A stretch of DNA of 9,243 nt from Cocleimonas sp. (GCA_023146675.1 JAGLBQ010000248.1:1-9243); one strand, 5' to 3'. Shown: positions 1 through 7,876, counted from the stretch's first letter. A program made the numbers and translations. Notes: a model not told the origin generated them from the sequence alone.

Positions 1-29
1 AACAAATGAAAAACAAAGGGGATAGCTTT

Positions 30-1277
30 ATGGCATTTTGCGGGTTGGATTTTGGCACCAGTAACTCTACGATTGGAGTAGAAAATAATCATCAAATAGA
101 AATGGCTATGCTAGAGGGTGACAACAAAGTCCTACGTTCTGCTATTTTTTTGGATGATGAAGAAACACAAGTTTATTTTGGTGAAACTGCAATTAATCAG
201 TATATCGAGGGTACTGAAGGACGCTTGATGACATCAATAAAATCAGTCCTTGGTTCTTCTTTAATGGAACAAAAAACACGTGTTTTTAATCAGATGAAAC
301 CTTTTTCAGATGTTTTAAGCTACTTTATCAAACAGATGAAAGACAAGGCTGAATATTCATCAAATCAGGTCATTGATAGCGTGGTACTTGGTAGACCTGT
401 TCGTTTTAATGATCGTGATGACAAAATTGATCAGATTGCTGAGGATACCTTGCGTGATATTGCCAAGCGCCAAGGCTTTAAGCATATTGAATTCCAGTAT
501 GAGCCAATTGCAGCCGCAATGGCTTATGCTCAAGAGGTAAAAAAGGAGCAGCTTGCGCTGATTGTAGATATTGGAGGGGGAACATCCGATTTTACTTTAA
601 TTAAATTAGCAGCCAATAACAACCACTCTCCAAATGATATTTTAGCCACGGCAGGTGTGCATATTGGTGGAACTAATTTTGATCAGAAGCTCAGTTATCG
701 CGCTGTAATGCCACATCTTGGCTTACATTCAAGCTTACGCTCTATGAATGGAACAGATATTGAAATACCACGTTCTTATTTTTCAGATTTATCCACATGG
801 CATAAAATCAATCAACTATATTCTAGAAAAATGCTTATTAATATTAAAATGGGGCTGGCAACCGCTAATAATAAAAAACTCACTAACCGTTTCATTAAAG
901 TATTAGAAAATAGAGAAGGACACCGACTGATTGAGCGGATTGAAATGGGAAAAAAGCAACTTTCTGATGTCGCTTCTATCCACATACCCTTGGAGTTTAT
1001 TGAAGACTGTCTTGAAGTGAAGCTAGAAAAACAGCATTTTGAAGAGATAATTACTGATGATTTAAATAAAATTTATCAAACCATTATAACACTCATGAAT
1101 GAAGCACAAACTAAGCCTGAGGCGGTTGATATAGTTTTTTTTACAGGAGGCACTACTCAAATTGGTAAAATTAAGACTGATATTATGTCGATGTTTAAAC
1201 ACGCCAAACAAATTAAGGGCGATGTCTTTAGTAGTGTTGGCTATGGCTTGACATTGGATGCAAGTAAACGTTTTTGA
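30..1277 (+). CDS. yegD: YegD-like Hsp70 family ATPase (nucleotide-binding domain only)
   Basis: This is a cytoplasmic Hsp70/actin-fold ATPase of the YegD type. Numbered from the Met at 30 (415 residues), the visible ATPase motifs are DFGTSNS (7-13, phosphate 1), EPIAAAMAY (158-166, connect region), DIGGGTSDF (180-188, phosphate 2), GGTNFD (213-218) and FTGGTTQI (371-378, adenosine loop). The protein ends just after the nucleotide-binding fold, so it lacks the peptide-binding domain and lid of DnaK. This matches E. coli YegD (about 450 residues), whose substrate is not established. An in-frame ATG at 6 would add eight residues. I prefer 30 because an AAAGGGGA ribosome binding site lies at 15-22 and because the family begins only a few residues before the DFGT-like motif. 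The gene is convergent with the DUF58 gene. Anything upstream is outside the window. Family assignment is firm; the cellular role is not known. Confidence 0.93.
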   Translation: MAFCGLDFGTSNSTIGVENNHQIEMAMLEGDNKVLRSAIFLDDEETQVYFGETAINQYIEGTEGRLMTSIKSVLGSSLMEQKTRVFNQMKPFSDVLSYFIKQMKDKAEYSSNQVIDSVVLGRPVRFNDRDDKIDQIAEDTLRDIAKRQGFKHIEFQYEPIAAAMAYAQEVKKEQLALIVDIGGGTSDFTLIKLAANNNHSPNDILATAGVHIGGTNFDQKLSYRAVMPHLGLHSSLRSMNGTDIEIPRSYFSDLSTWHKINQLYSRKMLINIKMGLATANNKKLTNRFIKVLENREGHRLIERIEMGKKQLSDVASIHIPLEFIEDCLEVKLEKQHFEEIITDDLNKIYQTIITLMNEAQTKPEAVDIVFFTGGTTQIGKIKTDIMSMFKHAKQIKGDVFSSVGYGLTLDASKRF

Positions 1278-1353
1278 TTTATCGACACTTTTTATTGCCT
1301 GTATGAAGCCTAAATAATAAAACAACACGTTATTTTGCTACAGAAGGTGCGAA

Positions 1354-2661
1354 CTACAAAACGCCGCTACTTTTAATATTCAAATAAGCATTTATTAACT
1401 CAACACTTAAATGATCAGGTGTGGTTTCTACTGCATTAGTTCCATTATGCAGTAGTTTTTCAAATGCTTTTTTACGATGCTGTAAATATTGATGCGTTGC
1501 CGCATTGAGAATAGCATCTGGCAGTTTTTCAATAGGCTGATGAAACACATCATCAATGGCTTTTTCACGCAGACTACTAATGAGTACTAAATGCCGTTTA
1601 CGCAATAAATTAATTGCAGGCAGTAAATCATCACTGTCTTCATCACGAATATTGGTTAATACAATAATCAATGCACGCTTTTTATGGCGAATCATTAAAT
1701 CAGTGGCTGCTTTACTAAAGTCGGGTGATTCACTACTGGGTTGCAAATCATAAATTGTATTTAAAATTTGCTGTATGGTGTGATAACCCTTACGTGGTGG
1801 TATCCAGCGTGACTCGCCTGAGAATGTGCCTAATCCTACGGCATCACCTTGGCGCAGTGCAACATAAGAAAGTAGCAGGATAGCGTTTAGCGTATGATCA
1901 AAGTGTGATAATTCATCATCTTTAGCTAACATGCGATGCCCGCAGTCCAGCATAAAAATAATCTCCTGATCACGTTCATCTTGATATTCTCGTGAAATAA
2001 GCTTTAGGCTACGCGCGGTTGCTTTCCAGTCTATCTGGCGTAGGGCATCACCCTCACGGTATTCACGTAGTTGATGAAAATCCTGCCCTTCTCCACGGCG
2101 CCGCTTTTTGATAATCCCCATTTGGCTTAGGTTATTATCGGTAGCTAGCAAAGCATATTGCGAAATAGCAGCAAAGTTTGGGTAGACATGCGTTTCACTT
2201 ATTTCATCTAATTTAATATTTCTTTGCCACAATCCTAGCAAAGAATCTAGATGGATTTGCACTAGCGGAAAGAAAAATTTACCACGCTCTATAGCCGTTA
2301 GTTTATATTCAATATCAGCATACTGCTTTGCACCTATGCTAAGACTAACAGGCAAGCCTTCAACGTCCATTGATTCAGGGTAATGATCATAAACTTGCAG
2401 TGACTGCGAACGCTTGGAGTGGTTATGTAAACGTAGCTTTACTTGACGATTGACACCTAGTGGTAACGAACTAGGCGCATCTCGCAAGGCTTCAATGGGT
2501 TGCTTTAGGTAAACTAATAGTAAGTCAACAGCGACACTAACCAACACGACATAAAGAGAAAATTGCCATATTGCTATTAAATCTGTCCATACCGTTGCTA
2601 ATAAACCGATTAGGGCAACTATTGAGAGACTATAAAAGAGACGTTTGGAGGGGATAGGCAT
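1354..2661 (-). CDS. DUF58 domain membrane-anchored protein (vWA-like)
   Basis: Numbered from the ATG at 2661, the product has 435 residues. Two hydrophobic segments lie at about 9-52, followed by a long soluble region. The DUF58 signature lies at about 190-217, with the key pieces GEGQDFHQLREYREGD, then RQIDW, then KATAR. A vWA-like strand MLDCGHRM follows at 237-244, where Cys-Gly replaces the classical DxSxS metal site. DUF58 proteins usually sit beside a MoxR-type AAA+ ATPase and are thought to act in assembly or stress functions at the membrane. No MoxR gene is present here. The frame stays open upstream to a GTG at 2709, but those 16 codons lie inside a palindromic repeat, so the ATG at 2661 is the better start, although its ribosome binding site is weak (GGA about 9 bases upstream). 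It probably shares a transcript with DUF2333, 86 bp upstream. Biochemical function is unknown. Confidence 0.88.
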   Translation of the reverse strand: MPIPSKRLFYSLSIVALIGLLATVWTDLIAIWQFSLYVVLVSVAVDLLLVYLKQPIEALRDAPSSLPLGVNRQVKLRLHNHSKRSQSLQVYDHYPESMDVEGLPVSLSIGAKQYADIEYKLTAIERGKFFFPLVQIHLDSLLGLWQRNIKLDEISETHVYPNFAAISQYALLATDNNLSQMGIIKKRRRGEGQDFHQLREYREGDALRQIDWKATARSLKLISREYQDERDQEIIFMLDCGHRMLAKDDELSHFDHTLNAILLLSYVALRQGDAVGLGTFSGESRWIPPRKGYHTIQQILNTIYDLQPSSESPDFSKAATDLMIRHKKRALIIVLTNIRDEDSDDLLPAINLLRKRHLVLISSLREKAIDDVFHQPIEKLPDAILNAATHQYLQHRKKAFEKLLHNGTNAVETTPDHLSVELINAYLNIKSSGVL

Positions 2662-2669
2662 TTGTGAAG

Positions 2670-2738
2670 TCCAGAGCGTTATGAACCGCAACGCTGGAGC
2701 GCGCTGCACACTGCATTCCCATGCAGAAGCATGGGAAC
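2670..2738. repeat. Bipartite palindromic (REP-like) intergenic repeat
   Basis: Two hairpins stand side by side between the DUF2333 stop and the DUF58 start. The first has a perfect 9-bp stem, TTCCCATGC (2716-2724) and GCATGGGAA (2729-2737), closed by a 4-base loop. The second pairs TCCAGAGCGTT (2670-2680) with AACGCTGGA (2690-2698), with a two-base bulge. The stretch is richer in G and C than its surroundings. From memory, similar double-hairpin units (a stem with core TTCCCA/TGGGAA next to a CTCCAGCG-type stem) are dispersed in many copies in gammaproteobacterial genomes. I see only this copy here. It could affect processing or differential expression within the DUF2333-DUF58 transcript; that is inference. 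Confidence 0.75.
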
Positions 2739-2747
2739 AAGAAAAAA

Positions 2748-3800
2748 TTAACCGTCTTGTAATAGATTTTTAAGATCAATCAACGCGGCATTAGCACGTG
2801 ATATATACGATGCCATCACTAAGGAGTGATTGGTTACAAAACCAAAGCCGCTACCATTAAGAATGACAGGACTCCAAACGGTTGATTGCGTAGATTCCAA
2901 CTCACGGATAATTTGGCGCAGACTGGTAAGTGCATTTTTCTTTTTCAATACACTGTCAAAATCTACTTCTACCGCTTTTAAAATATGCAGCATTGCCCAC
3001 GCTTGTCCACGAGCCTCATAAAAAACATCATCAATCTTAAACCAATTTGTTTTAATTAATTGTTGATCAGCAGTCTGAGTGCTTTGTGTTGCTGCACTAT
3101 CACCTGCTAAATCCGTATTAATTCTTAGTTGTCCAACGCTCGCACTTAAGTTTTGAGATAATGAACCAAGACGCTTTTGCATTTTATTTAATAAGGTACG
3201 TAGGTTATCTGCACGCGCAAAAAACTGTGCTTGACCTTTCTGTAATTCATCAAGATAGGCATCTACTTTTTTACGCCCTGTCTTATACGAACTTTCAGCA
3301 GGTGGTAGCATCCATGATTCACTATCAATATTAAAACTAATCTGTGCCTTAACTAGGTTTTTATTTTCAGATGATTGTGACTGTGAGCGACTTAAATCAT
3401 CACGCATTGACAATGAGAAATCACGAATTTGAGTGAGCACACCAAATTCCCAGTTGGGAATATTATCCATCACCACCCCAGGAGGTAGCTTATCATTTTC
3501 AATAAACCCCCCTGGCTTATCAAGCAATGTAGTGACTAAACGTGAAAGTGTTGCCGTTGTCACCGCACCATTCACTATTTTTTGCCCTTTTTCAGTCCCT
3601 GTAATTTCATAGGTATTTTCAAGCACATCAAACTGCGCTGGCTCACTACTCCAGATAAACATTAATACAAGTACGGCAACTACAGCCGTTACTGAAAAAA
3701 GTCCTAAGGTCCACTTTAATCCTTTTTCTTTCCATACTTTAGGGTTGTAATAAGAAATGACTTCTTTTGTCTTTATTACCGTTTTTTCTGCAACAGGCAT
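2748..3800 (-). CDS. DUF2333 family inner-membrane protein
   Basis: The 350-residue product has a short polar N-terminus, one transmembrane helix at about 31-50 and a soluble domain, probably periplasmic, of about 300 residues. Stretches I recognise as typical of DUF2333 are PGGFI (96-100), PPGVVMDNIPNWEFG (106-120) and RSQSQS (138-143). The middle (about 180-222) is rich in polar residues and helix-prone. Length and architecture are normal for the family, which occurs in gammaproteobacteria and has no established function. The start at 3800 is supported by AGAGGA about 8 bases upstream and a TATAAT box just beyond it. It is the first gene of the minus-strand pair with DUF58, separated by the palindromic repeat, which suggests a shared envelope-related role. 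It is divergent from pilY1 across a 466-bp gap. Confidence 0.9.
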   Translation of the reverse strand: MPVAEKTVIKTKEVISYYNPKVWKEKGLKWTLGLFSVTAVVAVLVLMFIWSSEPAQFDVLENTYEITGTEKGQKIVNGAVTTATLSRLVTTLLDKPGGFIENDKLPPGVVMDNIPNWEFGVLTQIRDFSLSMRDDLSRSQSQSSENKNLVKAQISFNIDSESWMLPPAESSYKTGRKKVDAYLDELQKGQAQFFARADNLRTLLNKMQKRLGSLSQNLSASVGQLRINTDLAGDSAATQSTQTADQQLIKTNWFKIDDVFYEARGQAWAMLHILKAVEVDFDSVLKKKNALTSLRQIIRELESTQSTVWSPVILNGSGFGFVTNHSLVMASYISRANAALIDLKNLLQDG

Positions 3801-3824
3801 AGATTTTTTCCTCTGGTTATTTTA

Positions 3825-3830
3825 ATTATA
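3825..3830 (-). promoter_or_regulatory. Candidate -10 box of the DUF2333-DUF58 unit
   Basis: Read on the minus strand, these bases are a perfect TATAAT located 24 bases before the DUF2333 ATG, which predicts a 5' leader of about 18 nt carrying the AGAGGA ribosome binding site. The -35 region is poor: only a TTATTA-like hexamer lies at 18-bp spacing. An overlapping alternative is TTGAAT with a TATATG box 17 bp downstream. In AT-rich DNA such matches can occur by chance. Confidence 0.4.
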
Positions 3831-3957
3831 CATATATTGTCTAGGTAATAATAATTCAATAGCTTTCTAATATGCAACATCTGTACCAAAGTATTTCCTA
3901 CTAGTTTCTTAATCTGCACTATCAATAAATTATGTAGGTGTGATCTCAAAAACCAAT

Positions 3958-4100
3958 ATGTGTCCGTTTATTATGGGCAGTAAAGGACGTACAGATCTTG
4001 AGTGGATACTATTACATTTGATTCCAAAGCTGAATATGTAATTCACACCAATCTCGATCACCCTATTACCGCTTATCTCTTTAGTAATTCTATTTATTAA
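3958..4100 (+). pseudogene. Remnant of a universal stress protein (UspA) C-terminus, frameshifted
   Basis: From 3958 the plus strand reads MCPFIMGSKGRTDLEWILL. This carries the G-x-x-G-R start of the UspA ATP-binding motif (G-2x-G-9x-G-S/T), typically IMGSKGRT...LLLGS. That frame soon diverges and stops at 4036-4038. In the frame beginning GAT at 4020 the sequence continues as DSKAEYVIHTNLDHPI, matching the family continuation GS-x-AEYVLHH-x-x-x-P-V, and ends at 4098-4100. The break falls between the nine-residue spacer and the final G-S of the motif and is explained by about five extra bases near 4015-4019. Upstream in the first frame a stop lies at 3910-3912, and I find no N-terminal UspA sequence. 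About one third of a gene of roughly 140 codons survives, so no functional product is expected. The call rests on motif recognition by eye. Confidence 0.6.
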
Positions 4101-4189
4101 TATTCAGAATGAATTCATATATTAATTGCTACAGTGCTAAGTGCTCTCTATCAATACCATTATTCTTTTCACAAAATAGATAGTTAGAC

Positions 4190-4246
4190 TACCTGTTTAA
4201 AGTGGGCAGGTAAAATTTATTGACAATCAAATATTGCCTTAATAAT
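4190..4246 (+). promoter_or_regulatory. Candidate pilY1 promoter and adjacent inverted repeat
   Basis: A perfect -35 hexamer TTGACA lies at 4220-4225. The best -10 match nearby is AATAAT at 4241-4246 with a short 15-bp spacer, giving a predicted leader of about 14 nt before the ATG at 4267. A perfect 6-bp inverted repeat, TACCTG (4190-4195) and CAGGTA (4207-4212), sits just upstream of the -35 and could be an operator. The ribosome binding site is weak (AGGT at 4257-4260). The spacing makes this tentative. Confidence 0.3.
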
Positions 4247-4266
4247 TAAAATAATCAGGTCTGTAC

Positions 4267-7200
4267 ATGTATAAAAACACTAGAGTAAAGAAGCTCTTAA
4301 CTGGCTTTCTTCTAAGCTTTATTATGACATTAATCTCTCTTACTGCACATGCAGAGGATACTGAAATCTATAAGAATTTGGCGCCACCTGCCAACTCTAA
4401 TATTATGTTTATTTTGGATTTATCTGCAAGTATGAGATCAAATGTTGCAGGTTATGACGTGGATGTGGATGATCCAAATAGTCGCCTTAATATTATGAAA
4501 AATGCCTTGATCACGGTATTGAATGATCCAGAGATTAAAAATATTAATATGGGTTTGATGGGGTTTTCAGGCATTGTTGTTGGTGAAGGCAGAGCAAATG
4601 GACCGACACTACCTGTAAGCGATGTGGAAGCTCCTACTGATATTACATTAGCATTAAATCCCACCTTTAATCCTACTATAGACGATAGCGCTATATCTAC
4701 TTCAATATCTGCAAAAAAAAGCAAACTAAAGAGCAAATTCCCTTCGCTTGCAGGAAAGAAAGATGATTGGCTTGGAAAAACATTTTCTGAATCTTTCACT
4801 AAGACAAAAAAGAGACCTAAACCAAACAAAGCAACAACTGAGGAAATAAATACTAAAGAATTTATTCAAATTGCATCAAGCGTCTGGGAAGCAGAAGGAA
4901 ACACGCCAATTGTAGATTCACTCTATGAGGCAACCCTATATTTTAAGGGTAAGGATGTTGACTTTGGGAAATATTTAGCAACTAATCGACATTCAGCTCA
5001 TCCATCAAGCTATGAAGGTGAATTAAAATTAGAAACACTGGCACCCAAAGAGTACTGCCCAAGAAGAGAGTGCTATGATCCTGATTGTCATAGTACCACT
5101 AAAATTTGTGAAGACTATTCGGCAGGCACTGATGATGTAAATTGTGATTCAGGTGATTCTCTTTCAGAATGTCAGGCTAAGCATCCAACATGGGTTGATT
5201 GCTACTATCATACTGGTGAAAACTGTTCTACAACGTGTCCAAAAAATCAGTACGATGAGTCTAATAACTGTAAAGAGCCTGAGACTACCTGTACTCCAAA
5301 TAATTATTATATATGCCAAGTTCCTTATGACTCAGGCAAAGACTGTACCCATAAAGATCCTGATGATTGTTACACATATAATGAAACAGTTGTCACAGGA
5401 GCGCCTAAATATATATCACCCATAAAAAATGAATGCCAAAGTAATCGCTATATTTTATTATCAGATGGAGAACCTACCGAAAATCATAGTGCTAATAATG
5501 TTAATGGAATGATTCCTGCTCTCTATAGCAACTCCTGCCAGAATAAGGGAGACTCATCTGCAATGAATCTCGAATACTATGGTCGCTGTGGCGCTGAACT
5601 GGTTAAATACTTACATCATGAAGATCAATCTGACGACTTAGATGGCAAGCAAACCATTGAAACGACCACTATTGGCTTTGCATTAAATAGCAACCCTGCT
5701 GCAAGTACGTATTTAAAATTATTAGCAAAGAATGGAGGGGGTGAATTTTATAGTGCAGATGATCTAGACACACTAACCGCTTCATTTAAAAATGCATTAT
5801 TAAGTGTAACCAAGAAAGCTCGCTTATTTACAACACCCTCTTACTCTGTTGATCCCTCTCTCTTACTGGAGCACGGTAATGAGGTCTATCTTCCTATGTT
5901 CTCTTCCGGTCGTAAACCACGTTGGAGTGGTAATCTTAAAAAATTCAAGCTGGTTAATAATATAATTTCCGATAAAGCCAGCGTAGCAGCAACGGATTCC
6001 AAGGGTGCGTTGCGTCCTGATGCTCAAGATGAATGGGCTACCAGTGTGCCAGATCATGCCATCGAGGGCGGTGGTGCCGCTAGTTTATTAGATCCTTCTA
6101 CACGTAACCTATTGACAGATACATCAGGTGTAACGTTGCAAACATTGGATAAAAATAGTGCCACAAAAACTTTACTAGGCGACACCGATATGGATGATGA
6201 GGTGCAAACTGCCTTATTAAACTTTATTCAGGGATATGAAAAGGATGGTACGACTGCACGTAAGCATATGGGTGACATTATCCATAGTAAGCCTGTCGTT
6301 ATAACCTATGGCTCTGTAAAACGAGTCTATGTTGGCACCAATGAAGGCTTTTTGCACTCCTTTGATGATAAGGGTGAAGAGCAATTTGCCTTTATGCCTA
6401 AAGTACTGCTAAAAAATATTGATGTTCAATATAGAAATAATTCTGTAGACCCTCATCTATCAGGAGTTGATGGGGAAATAACCACATGGACAACGGACCC
6501 AAACCACAATGGCAAATGGGATTCGGGTGAAAAAGTTATCTTATTCTTCGGCTTACGTCGTGGTGGCAAGGCTTATTATGCCTTAGATGTTTCTGATCCA
6601 ACCGCTAACCCTAAACTATTATGGAAGATTGATTCATCGATGACAGGCTTTAGTAAGTTAGGTCAAACATGGTCTACTCCTGTACTCACCCAGCTACGCT
6701 ATAGTGGTGATCCAGCAGATCCAAAACTAAAACCTGTTTTGATTTTTGGTGGTGGTTATAACACACGCATTGATGAAGCAGACAAAAATACTCGCACTCT
6801 TGCATCTACGGCTAATGCTGGCACAACGGTATTTATTGTTGATGCGGTTGGCAATGGTGACGGTACAACGGATCTATTGTGGAAAGCAAATCATAGCGAT
6901 ATGAAATATTCGATACCAGGAAATATTCGTGCATTGGATATGGATCGCAACGGCTCTGTGGATCGACTCTATTTTGGTGATATGGGTGGTAATATCTGGC
7001 GTGTTGACTTAAATGCAGGAAACTTTTTAGCATCACCTGCGCTGCATGACCTTTCTAAAGCAAAAGTTAGTAAGTTAGCCGAGCTAGGTGATGACAGCGC
7101 AACTGATTTGCGCAAATTTTTCTATGAGCCTGATGTGGCATTTTTCAGACACCAAGGTAAATTCTTGCTAACCATTGCCATTGGTAGTGGCTATCGTGCC

Positions 7201-7818
7201 CACCCTTTAAATGAAAATATTGTTGATCGTTTTTATGTCTTAAGAGATCAATATGTATTGCGCACACCTGATACTAATTTTACAACCATCACAGAAACAG
7301 GCTCTGCAAAACCAATAACAGCACCTGTGGATAGCAAGAAAAACCTACTAGACAATGATTACTATGGCTGGTATCGAGACCTGAGTGCTACAAACCATGA
7401 GAAAGTACTCGCCAATGCTATTACCTTTAAGAGTCGAGTCAGCTTTACGACCTTTGGAAAAACACCCCCAAAAGCTGTGGTTGAAGGAAGTTGTGATGTT
7501 CCTACAAACTTCCAGTCCAGAGCTTATGTGTTAGACCTACTAAGAGGCGGTGCAGTTATTGATTTTGATAGTGGAACAACAGGCAACGAACTGTCAACAG
7601 TGATAGAAGGTGATGATATTGCCCCAACACCACAAATAATCTTTGGAAAACCCAAACCAACAACAGGCACAAAATGTACCAAAGATGACTGCCATCAAAG
7701 CATTACACTGCGGTCAGGAAAAATATCGGCACCTTTTGTTGATGAGGGAACCATGGGCGGCAATGTTGACATTACGACCTTGATACCTAAGGTATTCTGG
7801 AGAGAAGAGGAGAAATAA
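4267..7818 (+). CDS. pilY1: PilY1/PilC-type type IV pilus tip adhesin
   Basis: This 1183-residue exported protein is a PilY1-like type IV pilus tip and assembly factor. A signal peptide (1-29) ends in AHA before Glu30. A vWA domain follows, with metal-site residues D51-x-S53-x-S55, Thr213 and Asp400 (LLSDGE). It is enlarged by a Lys-rich stretch (about 145-195) and a Cys-rich insertion with 14 cysteines at 264-368, plus nearby cysteines such as C390. The C-terminal PilC/PilY propeller starts around the conserved GDIIHSKP (669-676). It contains two Ca-type loops, D744-x-N746-x-N748-G-x-x-D752-x-x-E755 and D891-x-D893-x-N895-x-x-x-D899, the second followed by GDMGGNIWRVDL, which corresponds to the known PilY1 calcium site. 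No RGD triplet was seen. Length is normal for the family (about 1000-1200). No minor pilin genes flank it. The family call is firm; adhesion target and sensing role are unknown. Confidence 0.95.
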   Translation: MYKNTRVKKLLTGFLLSFIMTLISLTAHAEDTEIYKNLAPPANSNIMFILDLSASMRSNVAGYDVDVDDPNSRLNIMKNALITVLNDPEIKNINMGLMGFSGIVVGEGRANGPTLPVSDVEAPTDITLALNPTFNPTIDDSAISTSISAKKSKLKSKFPSLAGKKDDWLGKTFSESFTKTKKRPKPNKATTEEINTKEFIQIASSVWEAEGNTPIVDSLYEATLYFKGKDVDFGKYLATNRHSAHPSSYEGELKLETLAPKEYCPRRECYDPDCHSTTKICEDYSAGTDDVNCDSGDSLSECQAKHPTWVDCYYHTGENCSTTCPKNQYDESNNCKEPETTCTPNNYYICQVPYDSGKDCTHKDPDDCYTYNETVVTGAPKYISPIKNECQSNRYILLSDGEPTENHSANNVNGMIPALYSNSCQNKGDSSAMNLEYYGRCGAELVKYLHHEDQSDDLDGKQTIETTTIGFALNSNPAASTYLKLLAKNGGGEFYSADDLDTLTASFKNALLSVTKKARLFTTPSYSVDPSLLLEHGNEVYLPMFSSGRKPRWSGNLKKFKLVNNIISDKASVAATDSKGALRPDAQDEWATSVPDHAIEGGGAASLLDPSTRNLLTDTSGVTLQTLDKNSATKTLLGDTDMDDEVQTALLNFIQGYEKDGTTARKHMGDIIHSKPVVITYGSVKRVYVGTNEGFLHSFDDKGEEQFAFMPKVLLKNIDVQYRNNSVDPHLSGVDGEITTWTTDPNHNGKWDSGEKVILFFGLRRGGKAYYALDVSDPTANPKLLWKIDSSMTGFSKLGQTWSTPVLTQLRYSGDPADPKLKPVLIFGGGYNTRIDEADKNTRTLASTANAGTTVFIVDAVGNGDGTTDLLWKANHSDMKYSIPGNIRALDMDRNGSVDRLYFGDMGGNIWRVDLNAGNFLASPALHDLSKAKVSKLAELGDDSATDLRKFFYEPDVAFFRHQGKFLLTIAIGSGYRAHPLNENIVDRFYVLRDQYVLRTPDTNFTTITETGSAKPITAPVDSKKNLLDNDYYGWYRDLSATNHEKVLANAITFKSRVSFTTFGKTPPKAVVEGSCDVPTNFQSRAYVLDLLRGGAVIDFDSGTTGNELSTVIEGDDIAPTPQIIFGKPKPTTGTKCTKDDCHQSITLRSGKISAPFVDEGTMGGNVDITTLIPKVFWREEEK

Positions 7819-7844
7819 TTTCGGCTCTATACACTAACGCTTAA

Positions 7845-7876
7845 CTGGATTATGGAGCATAAACTGCATAATCCAG
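7845..7876. repeat. Perfect 10-bp inverted repeat downstream of pilY1
   Basis: CTGGATTATG (7845-7854) and CATAATCCAG (7867-7876) form a perfect stem with a 12-base loop, 26 bases after the pilY1 stop. A shorter alternative stem, TTATG/CATAA, uses part of the loop. It is well placed to be a terminator or a 3'-end stabilising hairpin, but no T-run follows the right arm, so it is not a standard intrinsic terminator. A regulatory site for the downstream small gene is possible. Confidence 0.5.

Larger units (their letters stand above)
3801..4266. other. Divergent intergenic region, AT-rich, no intact gene
   Basis: This 466-bp gap separates the DUF2333 and pilY1 starts. It holds the DUF2333 promoter candidate at its left end, a decayed uspA fragment in the middle (3958-4100), and a pilY1 promoter candidate at the right end. 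Other small structures are a 10-bp palindrome ATGAATTCAT (4109-4118), a direct repeat of AGTGCT (4133-4138 and 4140-4145), and an inverted pair GGTGTGA (3937-3943) and TCACACC (4043-4049) flanking part of the remnant. I see no RNA gene or riboswitch that I can support. Confidence 0.6.

Noticed and set aside
1062..1328. 88-residue minus-strand open frame over the end of yegD
   Set aside because: It lies antisense within the well-supported yegD and has no recognisable domain or ribosome binding site.
1278..1353. AATAA/TTATT inverted bases between yegD and DUF58 as a bidirectional terminator
   Set aside because: The stem is five A/T pairs with a 12-base loop, too weak to support a call.
3937..4049. 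GGTGTGA ... TCACACC inverted pair that could be ends of a small mobile element
   Set aside because: The arms are only 7 bp, show no target duplication, and the interval is better explained by the UspA remnant.
4452..4829. 125-residue minus-strand open frame inside pilY1
   Set aside because: It is a shadow of the vWA-encoding region; the plus-strand frame has the signal peptide and metal-site motif.
5144..5425. 93-residue plus-strand frame in the Cys-rich part of pilY1
   Set aside because: It is an alternate frame of the pilY1 coding sequence with no family features.
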